From positions 682,001 through 746,000 of the forward strand of contig NZ_CP053073.1 in NCBI RefSeq assembly GCF_013003985.1: a stretch of DNA of 64,000 nt. Direction: 5' to 3'. Both the position numbers and the translations under genes were made by a program. Source of the stretch: Usitatibacter palustris (GTDB taxonomy: Bacteria; Pseudomonadota; Gammaproteobacteria; Burkholderiales; Usitatibacteraceae). Of this stretch, positions 1-9,563 are shown in pieces. Under the pieces are notes generated by a model, which saw only the letters and a program-made list of their open reading frames with translations, was not told where the DNA came from and ran no database searches. Position 1 is the stretch's first letter, and every line of letters starts with the position of its first letter.

Positions 1-2205
1 CCGCAGGTTTCGCAGACGGAACAGGAAGCGCTCGACGCGGGCAGCATCTGGTGGGACGCGGATCTGTTCACCGGCAAGCCCGAGTGGAAGAAGATGCTCG
101 ACTACCCGGCGCCGAAGCTTTCCACTGAGGAGCAGGCGTTCCTCGATGGGCCCGTCGAGAAGCTCTGCGGGATGCTCGACGATTGGGAAACCACGCACAA
201 CCGCATGGACCTCTCGCCGGAGGTGTGGAAGTTCATCCGCGAGCAGGGCTTCCTCGGGATCATCATCCCGAAGAGTTTCGGCGGCCTGGGCTTCTCCGCA
301 TTCGCGCACACCGAGATCGTCACCAAGATCTCCACGCGCAGCGGCACCGCGGCCGTGACGGTGATGGTTCCGAATTCGCTCGGGCCCGCCGAGCTGCTGA
401 TCCACTACGGGACCGACGAGCAGAAGAACCACTATCTGCCCAGGCTTGCCAAGGGCCAGGACATCCCCTGCTTCGCGCTCACCAATCCCGAAGCCGGTTC
501 CGACGCGGGCGCGATTCCCGACTTCGGCATCGTGTGCAAGGGCCAGCACGAAGGACGTGAAGTCCTCGGCATCCGCCTCACGTGGGAGAAGCGCTACATC
601 ACGCTCGCCCCGGTCGCCACGATCCTCGGCCTCGCCTTCAAGCTCTACGATCCGGACAAGCTGATCGGCACGCAGGAAGAGCTCGGCATCACGCTCGCCC
701 TCGTGCCGACGAACCACAAGGGCGTGAACATCGGCCGGCGCCACATTCCGCTCGACGCCGCGTTCATGAACGGGCCGACGACCGGCAAGGACGTCTTCAT
801 CCCGATGGACTGGGTGATCGGCGGCCAGGAGCAAGTGGGCAACGGCTGGCGGATGCTGGTCGAGTGCCTTGCCGCGGGCCGCTCGATCTCGCTGCCGTCG
901 ATGTCGATGGCCGCGGGGAAGCTCTGCTCGCGCGCAACCGGCGCGTACGCGCGCGTGCGCTCGCAGTTCAAGACGCCCATCGGCAAGTTCGAGGGCATCG
1001 AGGAAGCGCTCGCCCGCATCGGCGGCAACACGTACATGATGGACGCGACGCGGCGCATGACGATGGCCGCGCTCGACATGGGCGAGAAGCCCAGCGTGAT
1101 CTCGGCAATCTGCAAGTACCACATGACCGAGCGCATGCGCTCCGTGATCACCGACGCCATGGATATCCACGGCGGCAAGGGCATCATGATGGGACCCAAC
1201 AATTACCTCGGCCGTGCCTACCAGGCCGTACCCGTGGCGATCACGGTGGAGGGCGCGAACATCCTCACGCGCTCGCTGATCATCTTCGGCCAGGGCGCGA
1301 TTCGCTGCCATCCGTACGTGCTGAAGGAAATCAAGGCGGCCGGCGCCAATGACCTCGTGGCCTTCGATGCCGCGCTCTGGGGCCACATCTCGTTCACGAT
1401 CTCGAACGCCGCGCGCGCGCTTTGGCTGGGCATCACCGGCGGCAAGGGCGTGAATGTTCCGGGCTCGCCGGAAACGCGCCGCTACCTGCAGATGATGACG
1501 CGCTTCTCCTCGGCCTTCGCGCTGCTCGCCGACATCTCGATGTTCGTGCTCGGCGGCACGCTCAAGCGCAAGGAGAAGCTCTCGGGCCGTCTTGGCGACA
1601 TCCTCTCGATGCTCTACATGGCCTCGGCCACGGTCAAGCGCTTCCACGACGAGGGCCGCCAGAAGGACGACATCGCGCTCCTCACGTGGTCCGTGAACGA
1701 CGCGTTCTTCCGCATCCAGGTCGCGATGGATGGCGTGCTCGCGAACTTCCCGAACCGCTCGATCGCGTGGCTGCTGCGCGTGCTGGTGTTCCCGAAGGGC
1801 CTCACGCTCACGCAGCCGTATGACAAGTGGGGCGCGCGCGTCGCGCAGATCCTGATCACGCCGGGTGCCGCGCGCGATCGCCTGACGGCCGGCGCCTACG
1901 TGCCGCGCAAGGAAGACGACGTGATCGGCCGGCTCGAGTTCGCGATGGAGGCCGTGGTGAAGGCCGAACCGATCGAGGCGAAGATCCGCGCGGCGACGAA
2001 GGAAGGCAAGCTTGCGCAGCGCACCGCCAGCGAGCGCCGCCTCGCGGCCCTCAACCAGGCGCTCATCACGCAGGCCGAGTACGAGCACCTCACCTACACC
2101 GATCGCCTCAAGCGCGACGTGATCAAGGTCGACGATTTCGAACACGATCTTTCACGCCAATCCGGAGAGAAGACATGGTCAGCGCCCAAAGCCGCGTCTA
2201 TGTAG
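1..2205 (+). CDS. fadE: Acyl-CoA dehydrogenase FadE, 5' end cut by window edge
   Basis: FadE-type acyl-CoA dehydrogenase, the FAD enzyme that makes trans-2-enoyl-CoA in the first step of beta-oxidation and passes electrons to the electron-transfer flavoprotein. The frame is open from base 1, and the residues before the first internal Met (base 94) still fit the family (EQEALDAGS-WWD), so that Met is not the start. 734 residues are visible against about 815 in E. coli FadE. The dehydrogenase core fills the first ~480 visible residues. VEGANILTRSL carries the expected catalytic Glu (visible residue 417). The remainder matches the FadE-specific C-terminal region (DUF1974). It overlaps the following thiolase by 31 bases, so the two are probably translated from one mRNA. 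Confidence 0.93.
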   Translation, partial: PQVSQTEQEALDAGSIWWDADLFTGKPEWKKMLDYPAPKLSTEEQAFLDGPVEKLCGMLDDWETTHNRMDLSPEVWKFIREQGFLGIIIPKSFGGLGFSAFAHTEIVTKISTRSGTAAVTVMVPNSLGPAELLIHYGTDEQKNHYLPRLAKGQDIPCFALTNPEAGSDAGAIPDFGIVCKGQHEGREVLGIRLTWEKRYITLAPVATILGLAFKLYDPDKLIGTQEELGITLALVPTNHKGVNIGRRHIPLDAAFMNGPTTGKDVFIPMDWVIGGQEQVGNGWRMLVECLAAGRSISLPSMSMAAGKLCSRATGAYARVRSQFKTPIGKFEGIEEALARIGGNTYMMDATRRMTMAALDMGEKPSVISAICKYHMTERMRSVITDAMDIHGGKGIMMGPNNYLGRAYQAVPVAITVEGANILTRSLIIFGQGAIRCHPYVLKEIKAAGANDLVAFDAALWGHISFTISNAARALWLGITGGKGVNVPGSPETRRYLQMMTRFSSAFALLADISMFVLGGTLKRKEKLSGRLGDILSMLYMASATVKRFHDEGRQKDDIALLTWSVNDAFFRIQVAMDGVLANFPNRSIAWLLRVLVFPKGLTLTQPYDKWGARVAQILITPGAARDRLTAGAYVPRKEDDVIGRLEFAMEAVVKAEPIEAKIRAATKEGKLAQRTASERRLAALNQALITQAEYEHLTYTDRLKRDVIKVDDFEHDLSRQSGEKTWSAPKAASM

Positions 2206-3458
2206 TCGACGGCGCGCGCACGCCGTTCCTGCGCGCGAAGACGGGGCTCGGCCCCTTCACCGGTTCGGACCTCGCGGTCGCGGCCGGCCGCTCGCTGGTC
2301 GCGCGCCAACCGTTCGCCGCGGACGCCTTCGACGAAGTGATCGTCGGCGCGGCGATGCCCTCGGCGGACGAAGCCAACATCGGCCGCGTGGTGAGCCTGC
2401 GCGTCGGCTGCGGCGAAAAAGTCCCCGCGTGGACCGTGATGCGCAATTGCGCCTCGGGCCTGCAGGCGATCGACACCGCGTATCTCAACATCGTGGCCGG
2501 CCGCTCGAGCCTCGTGCTCGCGGGGGGAACGGACGCGATGAGCCATGCGCCGCTCCTCTACGGGCCGGTGATGGTGAACTGGCTCGCGCAGTGGTATGCC
2601 GCGAAGTCCTTCGGCCAGAAGGCCGGGCTCGCCATGAAGTTCAAGCTCTCGCAGCTCGCACCCGTGATTGCGATCCTGCGCGGCCTTACCGATCCCGTGG
2701 TGAAGCTCTCGATGGGCTCGACCGCGGAGATCGTCGCGAAACGCTTCGGCATCACGCGCGCGATGATGGACGAGTTCGCGGTGGAATCGCACCGGCGCCT
2801 CGCCTTCGCGCAGGACAACGGGCATCTCAAGGAGATCGAGCCGATGTTCGGTCCGGACGGCACGGTGTATTCGGCCGACGACGGACTGCGGCGCGATTCG
2901 TCCGTCGAGAAGCTCGCGAAGTTGAAGCCCGTGTTCGACCGCACCTACGGCAACGTCACCGCCGGCAACAGCTCGCAGATCACCGACGGCGCGGCGATGC
3001 TCGTCATCGCCTCCGAGGAAGTCGTCCGCGAATACTCATTGAAGCCGCTGGGCCGCATCGTCGATTCGCATTGGGGTGCGCTGGACCCCGCGGAGATGGG
3101 CCTGGGGCCCGTGCACGCGATCGCGCCGATGCTGCAGCGGAACAACCTCAAGCTGGAGGACATGGACGCCATCGAGATCAACGAGGCGTTCGCCGCCCAG
3201 GTGCTCGGATGCGTTGCGGCCTTCTCCGACGATGGCTACATGAAGGAACACTTCGGCGGCGGCGTGGGCAAGGTCGATCGCGCGAAGCTCAATGTCGATG
3301 GCGGCGCGATCGCGCTGGGCCATCCGATCGGGGCCTCGGGCGCGCGCGTCGTGCTCCATGCGCTGAAGGTTCTCGAGCGCACCGGCGGCAAGCGCGCCGT
3401 GGCCTCGCTGTGCATCGGTGGCGGGCAGGGCGGCGCCATGCTCCTCGAACGCGCCTGA
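2175..3458 (+). CDS. fadI: Acetyl-CoA C-acyltransferase (FadI-like thiolase)
   Basis: Thiolase of 427 residues, predicted to cleave 3-ketoacyl-CoA in the last step of beta-oxidation. Seen in the sequence: nucleophilic Cys92 in MRNCASGLQA, the conserved [16 protein letters not shown] His motif, and the second active Cys in LCIGGGQGG near the C-terminus. The start at 2175 is chosen because GGAGAG lies just upstream and MVSAQSRVYVVDGARTPF is the normal thiolase N-terminus; it lies inside the end of fadE. The length and the extra loop after residue 110 fit the FadI branch (about 436 residues) better than FadA (about 390). FadI versus another long-chain thiolase cannot be settled by eye. Confidence 0.88.
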   Translation: MVSAQSRVYVVDGARTPFLRAKTGLGPFTGSDLAVAAGRSLVARQPFAADAFDEVIVGAAMPSADEANIGRVVSLRVGCGEKVPAWTVMRNCASGLQAIDTAYLNIVAGRSSLVLAGGTDAMSHAPLLYGPVMVNWLAQWYAAKSFGQKAGLAMKFKLSQLAPVIAILRGLTDPVVKLSMGSTAEIVAKRFGITRAMMDEFAVESHRRLAFAQDNGHLKEIEPMFGPDGTVYSADDGLRRDSSVEKLAKLKPVFDRTYGNVTAGNSSQITDGAAMLVIASEEVVREYSLKPLGRIVDSHWGALDPAEMGLGPVHAIAPMLQRNNLKLEDMDAIEINEAFAAQVLGCVAAFSDDGYMKEHFGGGVGKVDRAKLNVDGGAIALGHPIGASGARVVLHALKVLERTGGKRAVASLCIGGGQGGAMLLERA

Positions 3459-3461
3459 ACC

Positions 3462-3935
3462 GTGTCGCGCGGGTTCCTTTCCAGGCTGGCTGTCAGCCCG
3501 CGCGGGCTTCGCTGGTTCATGAACCTGTGGCCGCCGTTTCGCGGCGCCGGGATCAAGGTGCGCGAGATCTCGCCCGATTTCCGCAAGGCGCGCGTCGAGC
3601 TGCGCATGCGGCTGCTCAATCGCAACTACGTCGGCACGCATTTCGGCGGGTCGCTGTTCTCGATGACCGACCCGTTCTTCATGGTCCTCATGATGCATAA
3701 CCTGGGCCAGGACTACATCGTGTGGGACAAGGCGGGGCAGATCCGCTTCATCAAGCCGGGCAAGGGGACCATCACCGCGAACTTCGAGATCACGCAGGCG
3801 ATGGTGGACGAGGCGATCGCGAAGACCGCGAACGGCGACAAGTTCGAGCCGACCTACGGCGTGGACCTGGTCAATGGCGAGGGCGAGACGGTGGCCCGCG
3901 TCGAGAAAACGCTGCACATCCGAAAGAAAAAATAA
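3462..3935 (+). CDS. DUF4442 hotdog-fold thioesterase-like protein (first copy)
   Basis: 157-residue protein of the DUF4442 (YiiD C-terminal-like) hotdog family, related to acyl-CoA thioesterases. The GTG start lies 3 bases after the thiolase stop; an internal ATG at 3519 would remove the N-terminal helix. The central hotdog motif is NRNYVGTHFGGSLFSMTDP, followed by beta strands and a Lys-rich tail. It sits between thiolase and FadJ-like genes, so a role in trimming or rescuing acyl-CoA during fatty-acid breakdown is likely, but the substrate is not shown. A second DUF4442 gene occurs at 5952. Confidence 0.8.
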   Translation: MSRGFLSRLAVSPRGLRWFMNLWPPFRGAGIKVREISPDFRKARVELRMRLLNRNYVGTHFGGSLFSMTDPFFMVLMMHNLGQDYIVWDKAGQIRFIKPGKGTITANFEITQAMVDEAIAKTANGDKFEPTYGVDLVNGEGETVARVEKTLHIRKKK

Positions 3936-3936
3936 G

Positions 3937-5955
3937 ATGGAACTCAAGCACTGGAAGCTCTCGGTCGACTCGGACAATCTCGCGTGGCTCTATTTCGACC
4001 GCGCCGACGGCACGACGAATACTTTTTCGAGTGAAGCGCTGCGCGAGCTCGGGCAGGTTTGCGCGCACCTCACGACGATGCCGCCCAAGGGGCTCGCGAT
4101 CCTCTCGGCCAAGGACAACGGCTTCGCCGCCGGTGCCGACATCGATGAATTCACGCGCCTCAAGGATGCCGAGGAGGCGTGGACCTTCATCAAGCTGGGC
4201 AACGAAATCTTCGACCAGGTCGCGGCACTGCCTTTCCCGACGGTCGCGATGATCCACGGCTTCTGCATGGGCGGCGGCCTCGAGCTCTCCCTCGCGTGTC
4301 GCTACCGCGTGGCCGATGACGGCGCGAAGACGAAGCTCGGCCTTCCGGAAGTGATGATCGGCATCGTCCCCGGATGGGGTGGCGCGAAGCGCCTGCCGCT
4401 GCTCATCGGTCCGGCGCAAGCGCTCGACCTCATGCTCACGGGCCGCGCGATCGACGGCAAGCGCGCGAAGAAGATGGGTGTCGTCGACGTGGCCACGCCG
4501 AGGCGCCATTTCGAGAACGCCGCGCGCATGCTCCTCAAGGCCCCGCCGGCCGTGCATCGCCCGAAGCTCATGGAGGCGATGACCAACTGGCCGGGCATCC
4601 GCTCGGTCGTCGCATCGCAGGCGGCGAAGAAGGTCGCCGAGCGCGCGCGGCGCGACCACTACCCCGCGCCCTACGCGATCATCGAGACGTGGCGCGATTT
4701 CGGCGGCGATCCGCGCAACGTGCCGCGCGACCACCCCGCCTCGATGGTGAGCCTCTTCCACCATCCGACCGCGCGAAACCTCATCCGCATCTTCAAGCTG
4801 CAGGACCGCATGAAGGCGTTGGGCAAGGCCGATGCCGAACCCATTCGCCACCTGCACGTGATCGGCGCGGGCGTGATGGGCGGTGACATCGCCGCGTGGG
4901 CGGCACTTCGCGGCATCACCGTGACGCTGCAGGACTTGGCACCCGAACGCATCGCGCCCGCCATCAAACGCGCGGCCGAGCTCTACACCAAGCGCCTCAA
5001 GCTGCCGCACCTGGTCCAGGCCGCCATGGATCGCCTCATTCCCGATGTCGCGGGCCACGGCGTGGCCAAGGCCGACATCGTCCTCGAGGCGATCGTCGAG
5101 AACGCGGAAGTGAAGCGGAAGCTCTTCGCGCAGATCGAGCCGCGCATGAAGGAGGACGCCATCCTCGCGTCCAACACCTCGAGCATTCCGCTGCAGGAAC
5201 TGACCTCGGTGCTGAAGCGCCCCGAGCGCCTCGTGGGCCTGCATTTCTTCAATCCGGTCGCGCAGATGATGCTCGTGGAGATCGTGCAGGGTCCACAGAC
5301 CGCGGCCAGCGTGATGCTCGCGGGCCAGGCGTTCGCCAAGCAGATCGACAAGCTGCCGCTGCCGTGCAAGAGCGCGCCCGGGTTCCTCGTGAACCGCGTG
5401 CTCTCGCCGTACCTCGCCGAGGCGATGCTGATGGTCGACGAAGGCATTCCGCCCGAGACCGTCGATGCGGCGGCGAAGGACTTCGGCATGCCGATGGGTC
5501 CGATCGAGCTTGCCGACATGGTCGGCCTCGACGTGGGCTGGGCCGTGGGCCAGGAGCTCGCGAAGCCCGACAATCCCATTCCGCAGAAGTTGAAGCAGCT
5601 CGTCGAGGCGAAGAAGTTCGGCAAGAAGACGGGCGAGGGCTTCTACAAGTGGGTGAAGGGCAAGCCGCAGAAGTCGTCCACCGGCCCGGGCACGCTGGAC
5701 CTCAAGGCGCTCGCCGACCGCATGGTGATTCCGGCGCTCAACGAAGCCGTCGCTTGCGTGCGCGAGAAGATCGTCGCGGACGCGGACCTCTGCGACGCGG
5801 GCGTCATCTTCGGCACCGGCTTCGCGCCGCACCGCGGCGGCCCGATCAACACGATCCACGCGCGCGGCAAGAGCGAGCTGCTCGCGATCATGGGCGAGCT
5901 GAAGGCCAAGTACGGTCCGCGCTTCACGCCGGACGCGGGCTGGGAGCAGATATGA
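3937..5955 (+). CDS. fadJ: Bifunctional enoyl-CoA hydratase / 3-hydroxyacyl-CoA dehydrogenase (FadJ/FadB order)
   Basis: 672-residue multifunctional beta-oxidation enzyme with the classical order: crotonase domain (about 1-190), then NAD-binding 3-hydroxyacyl-CoA dehydrogenase (about 305-490), then its C-terminal helical domains. Both hydratase glutamates are present (E116 in GGGLELSLAC and E138 in LGLPEVMIG). The Rossmann motif is VIGAGVMGGDIA (about 309-320), and the dehydrogenase His lies in GLHFFNPVAQMMLVEIV. ATG 3937 follows the DUF4442 stop by one base; the upstream in-frame codons lie within the previous gene. It is shorter than E. coli FadJ (714). It should pair with the FadI-like thiolase upstream. 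Confidence 0.9.
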   Translation: MELKHWKLSVDSDNLAWLYFDRADGTTNTFSSEALRELGQVCAHLTTMPPKGLAILSAKDNGFAAGADIDEFTRLKDAEEAWTFIKLGNEIFDQVAALPFPTVAMIHGFCMGGGLELSLACRYRVADDGAKTKLGLPEVMIGIVPGWGGAKRLPLLIGPAQALDLMLTGRAIDGKRAKKMGVVDVATPRRHFENAARMLLKAPPAVHRPKLMEAMTNWPGIRSVVASQAAKKVAERARRDHYPAPYAIIETWRDFGGDPRNVPRDHPASMVSLFHHPTARNLIRIFKLQDRMKALGKADAEPIRHLHVIGAGVMGGDIAAWAALRGITVTLQDLAPERIAPAIKRAAELYTKRLKLPHLVQAAMDRLIPDVAGHGVAKADIVLEAIVENAEVKRKLFAQIEPRMKEDAILASNTSSIPLQELTSVLKRPERLVGLHFFNPVAQMMLVEIVQGPQTAASVMLAGQAFAKQIDKLPLPCKSAPGFLVNRVLSPYLAEAMLMVDEGIPPETVDAAAKDFGMPMGPIELADMVGLDVGWAVGQELAKPDNPIPQKLKQLVEAKKFGKKTGEGFYKWVKGKPQKSSTGPGTLDLKALADRMVIPALNEAVACVREKIVADADLCDAGVIFGTGFAPHRGGPINTIHARGKSELLAIMGELKAKYGPRFTPDAGWEQI

Positions 5956-6416
5956 ACCGCGCGATCGCGGCGTGGCAGCGTCTCGAGGGCAAGCCCTTCG
6001 GCAAGACGCTGTTCTCGCGCGTGATCTGCTGGAAGGCGCCGTACTTCGGCTCGATCAAGCCGCGCATCGAGGAGTTCCGTCCCAACTTCGTGCGCGTGTC
6101 GATGCCCAAGCGCCGCGCGGTGCAGAACCACATCGGCACCGTGCACGCGATCGCGATGTGCAACCTCGCCGAGATGGCCGCGGGCACGATGACCGAGATC
6201 TCCATTCCGGCGACGATGCGCTGGATTCCCAAGGGCATGACCGTGCAGTACCTCGGCAAGGCGGAGACCGGCGTCGAAGCGACGGCGACCACGCCCGAGG
6301 TGGTCGACGGCCCGGCCCGCGACGTCCCGGTGAATGTCGATGTGCGCGACCGCGCGGGCCAGCTCGTCTGCCACGCGGTGATCACCATGTGGGTCACGCC
6401 GCGCAAGAAACCGTGA
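5952..6416 (+). CDS. DUF4442 hotdog-fold thioesterase-like protein (second copy)
   Basis: 154-residue hotdog-fold protein of the DUF4442 type, the second in this operon and clearly diverged from the first. Its ATG overlaps the fadJ-like stop (ATGA), indicating translational coupling. The central motif AVQNHIGTVHAIAMCNLAE is where hotdog thioesterases place the helix that carries active-site residues. DUF4442 is known by structure rather than by a tested reaction. The position suggests hydrolysis of acyl-CoA or a chaperone-like role in fatty-acid breakdown, which is inference. Confidence 0.78.
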   Translation: MNRAIAAWQRLEGKPFGKTLFSRVICWKAPYFGSIKPRIEEFRPNFVRVSMPKRRAVQNHIGTVHAIAMCNLAEMAAGTMTEISIPATMRWIPKGMTVQYLGKAETGVEATATTPEVVDGPARDVPVNVDVRDRAGQLVCHAVITMWVTPRKKP

Positions 6417-7276
6417 ACGGCGAGCGTAGCGTCGCGCGCACGGCCGACGGCTACGAACTCGCGGTCACGCGGTTTGCCGCGCAGGGGACCGCGCGCGGAA
6501 CCCTCCTCATCGCCGGCGCGATGGGCGTTCGCCAGGATTTCTACGCACCCATCGCCGCGTTCTTCGCGCAGCACGGGCTGCACGTGCTCACCTTCGACTA
6601 TCGCGGCATGGGCTACTCGCGGCGCGGAAGCCTGCGCGGGTTCGGGGCCGACGTGTCCACCTGGGCGGAGCAGGACCTCAACGCGATGCTGCACGAGGCG
6701 CGCAAGCCCGCGCCGGAGGCGCCGCTGCTTTTCCTCGGCCACAGCCTGGGCGGCCAGATCCTGGGCATCGCTCCCGACAACGCGATGGTGAAGGCGGCGC
6801 TCACGGTGACCGCGGGGTCGGGGTATTACAAGCTGAACGACCGCATTCCGGTGCAGGTGCGCATTCTCTGGTTCCTCGCCATTCCCGCGCTGACGCCGCT
6901 CTTCGGCTACTTCCCGGGCAAGTCCCTGCGCATCGTCGGCGACCTGCCGCGCGGCGTGGCCTGGCAGTGGCGCCGCTGGTGCCTGCACTCCGAGTACCTG
7001 CTCGCCGAAGGGGAGCGCCACCGCGAAGCATTTCTGCGCGTGCGCGCGCCGATCGTCGGCTATTCTTTTGCCGACGACCCGCTCATCCCGAAGCCCGCCA
7101 TCGACCAGCTGCACGGGTTCTACCGCGCAGCGCACGTCGAGCGCCGCCACATCGCGCCGGCCGACCTCGGGGAAAGGCGCATCGGGCACTTCGGCTATTT
7201 CACCGAACGCAGCCGCGAATCGCTCTGGACGCCGTCGTTGCAGTGGCTCCTTCAACACGCGCCCGGCGGAACATGA
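6413..7276 (+). CDS. Alpha/beta hydrolase
   Basis: 287-residue soluble alpha/beta hydrolase. The nucleophile elbow is FLGHSLGGQ with Ser111; a plausible acid lies in SFADDPLIP and the His in RRIGHFGYF near the C-terminus, completing a Ser-Asp-His triad. The oxyanion loop is near GAMGVRQDFYAP. The GTG start overlaps the preceding stop (GTGA), and its own stop overlaps the next start (ATGA), so it is embedded in the operon. It resembles the YheT/serine-aminopeptidase-type hydrolases. An esterase or thioesterase role in lipid use is a reasonable guess, but the substrate is unknown. Confidence 0.8.
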   Translation: MNGERSVARTADGYELAVTRFAAQGTARGTLLIAGAMGVRQDFYAPIAAFFAQHGLHVLTFDYRGMGYSRRGSLRGFGADVSTWAEQDLNAMLHEARKPAPEAPLLFLGHSLGGQILGIAPDNAMVKAALTVTAGSGYYKLNDRIPVQVRILWFLAIPALTPLFGYFPGKSLRIVGDLPRGVAWQWRRWCLHSEYLLAEGERHREAFLRVRAPIVGYSFADDPLIPKPAIDQLHGFYRAAHVERRHIAPADLGERRIGHFGYFTERSRESLWTPSLQWLLQHAPGGT

Positions 7277-7794
7277 CAATGCGAATTCGCATCGCGGAAC
7301 CTCACGATGTCGCGGCGATCGCCGCGATCTACGGCCACTACGTGCTCCACGGCCTGGGAACCTTCGAGCTCGAGCCGCCGGGCGAAGCCGAGATGCGGCG
7401 GCGCTTCGACATCATCAAGGACGGCGGCTTCCCGTACTTCGTCGCGGAGGTCGACGGCCGGGTCGCGGGCTACTCCTACGCGGGGACCTATCGGCCGCGG
7501 CCCGGCTATCGCTTCTCGCTCGAGGACTCCATCTACGTCGCTCCCGAGCACGCCGGCGCGGGGATCGGCCGCGCGCTGCTCGAGCGCCTGCTTCCGGCGT
7601 GCGAGGCGATCGGGTGCCGCCAGCTCATCGCCATCATCGGGGACAGCGGCAACACCCCGTCCATCGCCCTGCACGAGGCGATGGGGTTCGTGCACGTCGG
7701 TGTCCTGAAGAGCATCGGCTTCAAGTTCGGTCGCTGGGTCGACACGGTCGTGATGCAACGGCCGCTCGGCGCCGGGGATGCTACGCTTCCCTAG
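7273..7794 (+). CDS. GNAT-family N-acetyltransferase (phosphinothricin/methionine-sulfoximine acetyltransferase-like)
   Basis: 173-residue GNAT acetyltransferase of the Pat/MnaT type, which in characterised members acetylates the amino group of small amino-acid analogues with acetyl-CoA. Seen: RIAEPHDVAAIAAIYGHYV at the N-terminus, the Y-AGTYR-RPGYR segment, the acetyl-CoA loop HAGAGIGRALLERLL, and the C-terminal ALHEAMGFVHVGVLKSIG. The length is typical for the family. It shares a 4-base overlap with the hydrolase. Its presence in a fatty-acid operon is unexpected; either it is a passenger or the true substrate is a different amine. Confidence 0.85.
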   Translation: MTMRIRIAEPHDVAAIAAIYGHYVLHGLGTFELEPPGEAEMRRRFDIIKDGGFPYFVAEVDGRVAGYSYAGTYRPRPGYRFSLEDSIYVAPEHAGAGIGRALLERLLPACEAIGCRQLIAIIGDSGNTPSIALHEAMGFVHVGVLKSIGFKFGRWVDTVVMQRPLGAGDATLP

Positions 7795-7811
7795 ACTCGC
7801 ACGGAGGCCTC

Positions 7812-9563
7812 TTGCAGTACGTCCCGATCCTCGCGACCGATTCGATCGCCGATGCCTTCGCGAAACGCGTAGCGCTTTCGCCGGACAAGGCCGCGTACCG
7901 CGAGTACGACGCACCGTCGCAATCGTGGCGCGAGCGGACGTGGAGCGACATGGCCGGGCAGGTGGGCCGCGTGCGTGCGGCATTCGCCACCGAAGGCCTC
8001 GCGCCGCGCGACCGCGTGGCGATCATGCTGCGCAACTGCCCGGAGTGGGTCGCGTTCGACATCGGCGCGCACGCGCAGGGGCTCGTCGTCGTTCCGCTGT
8101 TCGTCGACGATCGCCCGGAGAACTTCGCCTACATCCTCAACGACGCCGGCGTGAAGGTGCTGCTGGTCGAGGGCGAGGAACACCTGAAGCGCCTCGACGA
8201 AGTGCGCGCGCAGCTCGGCAGCCTGCAGCGCATCATCACGGTGAAGCCGGTGGCCGATCGCGGTGACGCAGCGGTGCGTTCGCTCGATCAATGGCTGCCC
8301 GCGGAGCCCGCCGGCGAGACGCGGCCGATCGTCGATGGCCACTCGCTCGCGACGATCGTCTACACCTCGGGCACCACGGGCAAGCCCAAGGGCGTGATGC
8401 TCACGCACCAGAACATGCTGCAGAACGTGAAGTCCGCGCTCGGCGCCTACGACGTCTATCCCGACGACGTCCTCTTGTCCTTCCTGCCGCTCTCGCACAT
8501 GTTCGAGCGCACGGTGGGCTACTACCTCACGCTGGTCTCGGGCTCGGTCGTCGCGTTCGCGCGATCCATTCCGCAGCTCTCGGAGGACTTCAAGACCGTG
8601 CGGCCGACGATCATCGTGTCGGTCCCGCGGATCTTCGAGCGGCTGCATGCCGGCGTGCACGCGAGCCTCGCGGAGGCCTCGCCCGCGAAGCGGCGCCTGT
8701 TCGACTTCGCGCACCACGTCGGCTGGAGCCGCTTCGAGTGGCAACAGGGGCGCGGGCCTTTCAAGGCGAGCTTCGTCCTCTGGCCGCTGCTGAAGCTTCT
8801 CGTCGCCGACAAGCTGCTCGAGCGCATGGGCGGGCGGCTGCGCCTGTGCGTGAGCGGGGGCGCGGCGCTCAATCCGGAGATCGCGCATACGTTCATCGGA
8901 TTGGGATTGCCGATCTGCCAGGGCTATGGCCTGTCGGAAGCCTCACCCATCGTGAGCGCGAACCGCCTCGACCGGAACGATCCGGCCAGCATCGGGCTGC
9001 CGTTGCCCGGGATCGAGGTCGCGATCGGCGAGAACGGCGCGCTCATGGTGAAGGGGCCCAACGTGATGCTCGGCTACTGGAACAATCCGGAGGCCACGAA
9101 GCAGGTGCTGGGCGACGACGGCTGGCTCAACACCGGCGACCAGGCGCGCAAGGACCCGAACGGCTTCCTCTACATCACCGGGCGCATCAAGGAAATCATC
9201 GTCCTCGGCAACGGCGAGAAGGTGCCGCCCGTGGACATGGAGCTCGCGATCCAGCTCGATCCGCTCTTCGAGCACGTGATGATCGTGGGCGAGGGCAAGC
9301 CTTACCTCGCCGCACTCGTCGTCCTCAACGCCGAGCAGTGGGCGAAGGTCCCGGAGGCCGACCGCACCGACAAGGCCGTCACGGCGCGCATCGCGAAGCT
9401 GATCAAGGGCTTTCCGGGCTACGCGCAGATCCGCCGCGTGGCGCTGCTCACCGACAAGTGGACCGTCGACAATGGCCTGCTCACCCCGACGCTGAAGCTG
9501 CGCCGCAGCGTCATCCTCGAGCGCTTGCGCGCGCAGGTCGACGCGCTCTACAAGGGACACTGA
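7812..9563 (+). CDS. Long-chain acyl-CoA synthetase (AMP-forming)
   Basis: 583-residue AMP-forming ligase that activates fatty acids to acyl-CoA, feeding the pathway encoded around it. Motifs: P-loop IVYTSGTTGKPKGVMLTH, adenine-binding GYGLSEASPIV, and LNTGDQARKDPNGFLYITGRIKEII with the conserved Asp and Arg. The start is TTG 7812: no ATG or GTG fits, GGAGG lies at 7803-7807, and the protein then begins LQYVPILATDSIADAFAKR, as expected for the FadD15/FAA-type subfamily. The gene ends by overlapping the next start (TGATG). Chain-length preference cannot be read from sequence. Confidence 0.9.
   Translation: MQYVPILATDSIADAFAKRVALSPDKAAYREYDAPSQSWRERTWSDMAGQVGRVRAAFATEGLAPRDRVAIMLRNCPEWVAFDIGAHAQGLVVVPLFVDDRPENFAYILNDAGVKVLLVEGEEHLKRLDEVRAQLGSLQRIITVKPVADRGDAAVRSLDQWLPAEPAGETRPIVDGHSLATIVYTSGTTGKPKGVMLTHQNMLQNVKSALGAYDVYPDDVLLSFLPLSHMFERTVGYYLTLVSGSVVAFARSIPQLSEDFKTVRPTIIVSVPRIFERLHAGVHASLAEASPAKRRLFDFAHHVGWSRFEWQQGRGPFKASFVLWPLLKLLVADKLLERMGGRLRLCVSGGAALNPEIAHTFIGLGLPICQGYGLSEASPIVSANRLDRNDPASIGLPLPGIEVAIGENGALMVKGPNVMLGYWNNPEATKQVLGDDGWLNTGDQARKDPNGFLYITGRIKEIIVLGNGEKVPPVDMELAIQLDPLFEHVMIVGEGKPYLAALVVLNAEQWAKVPEADRTDKAVTARIAKLIKGFPGYAQIRRVALLTDKWTVDNGLLTPTLKLRRSVILERLRAQVDALYKGH

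Noticed and set aside
94-96. ATG 94 as the true start of fadE
   Set aside because: The frame is open to base 1 and the upstream residues still match the FadE family, so the gene begins left of the window.
3871-5859. Long minus-strand frame opposite the fadJ-like gene
   Set aside because: The plus-strand product has all catalytic residues; the minus frame is a compositional artefact.
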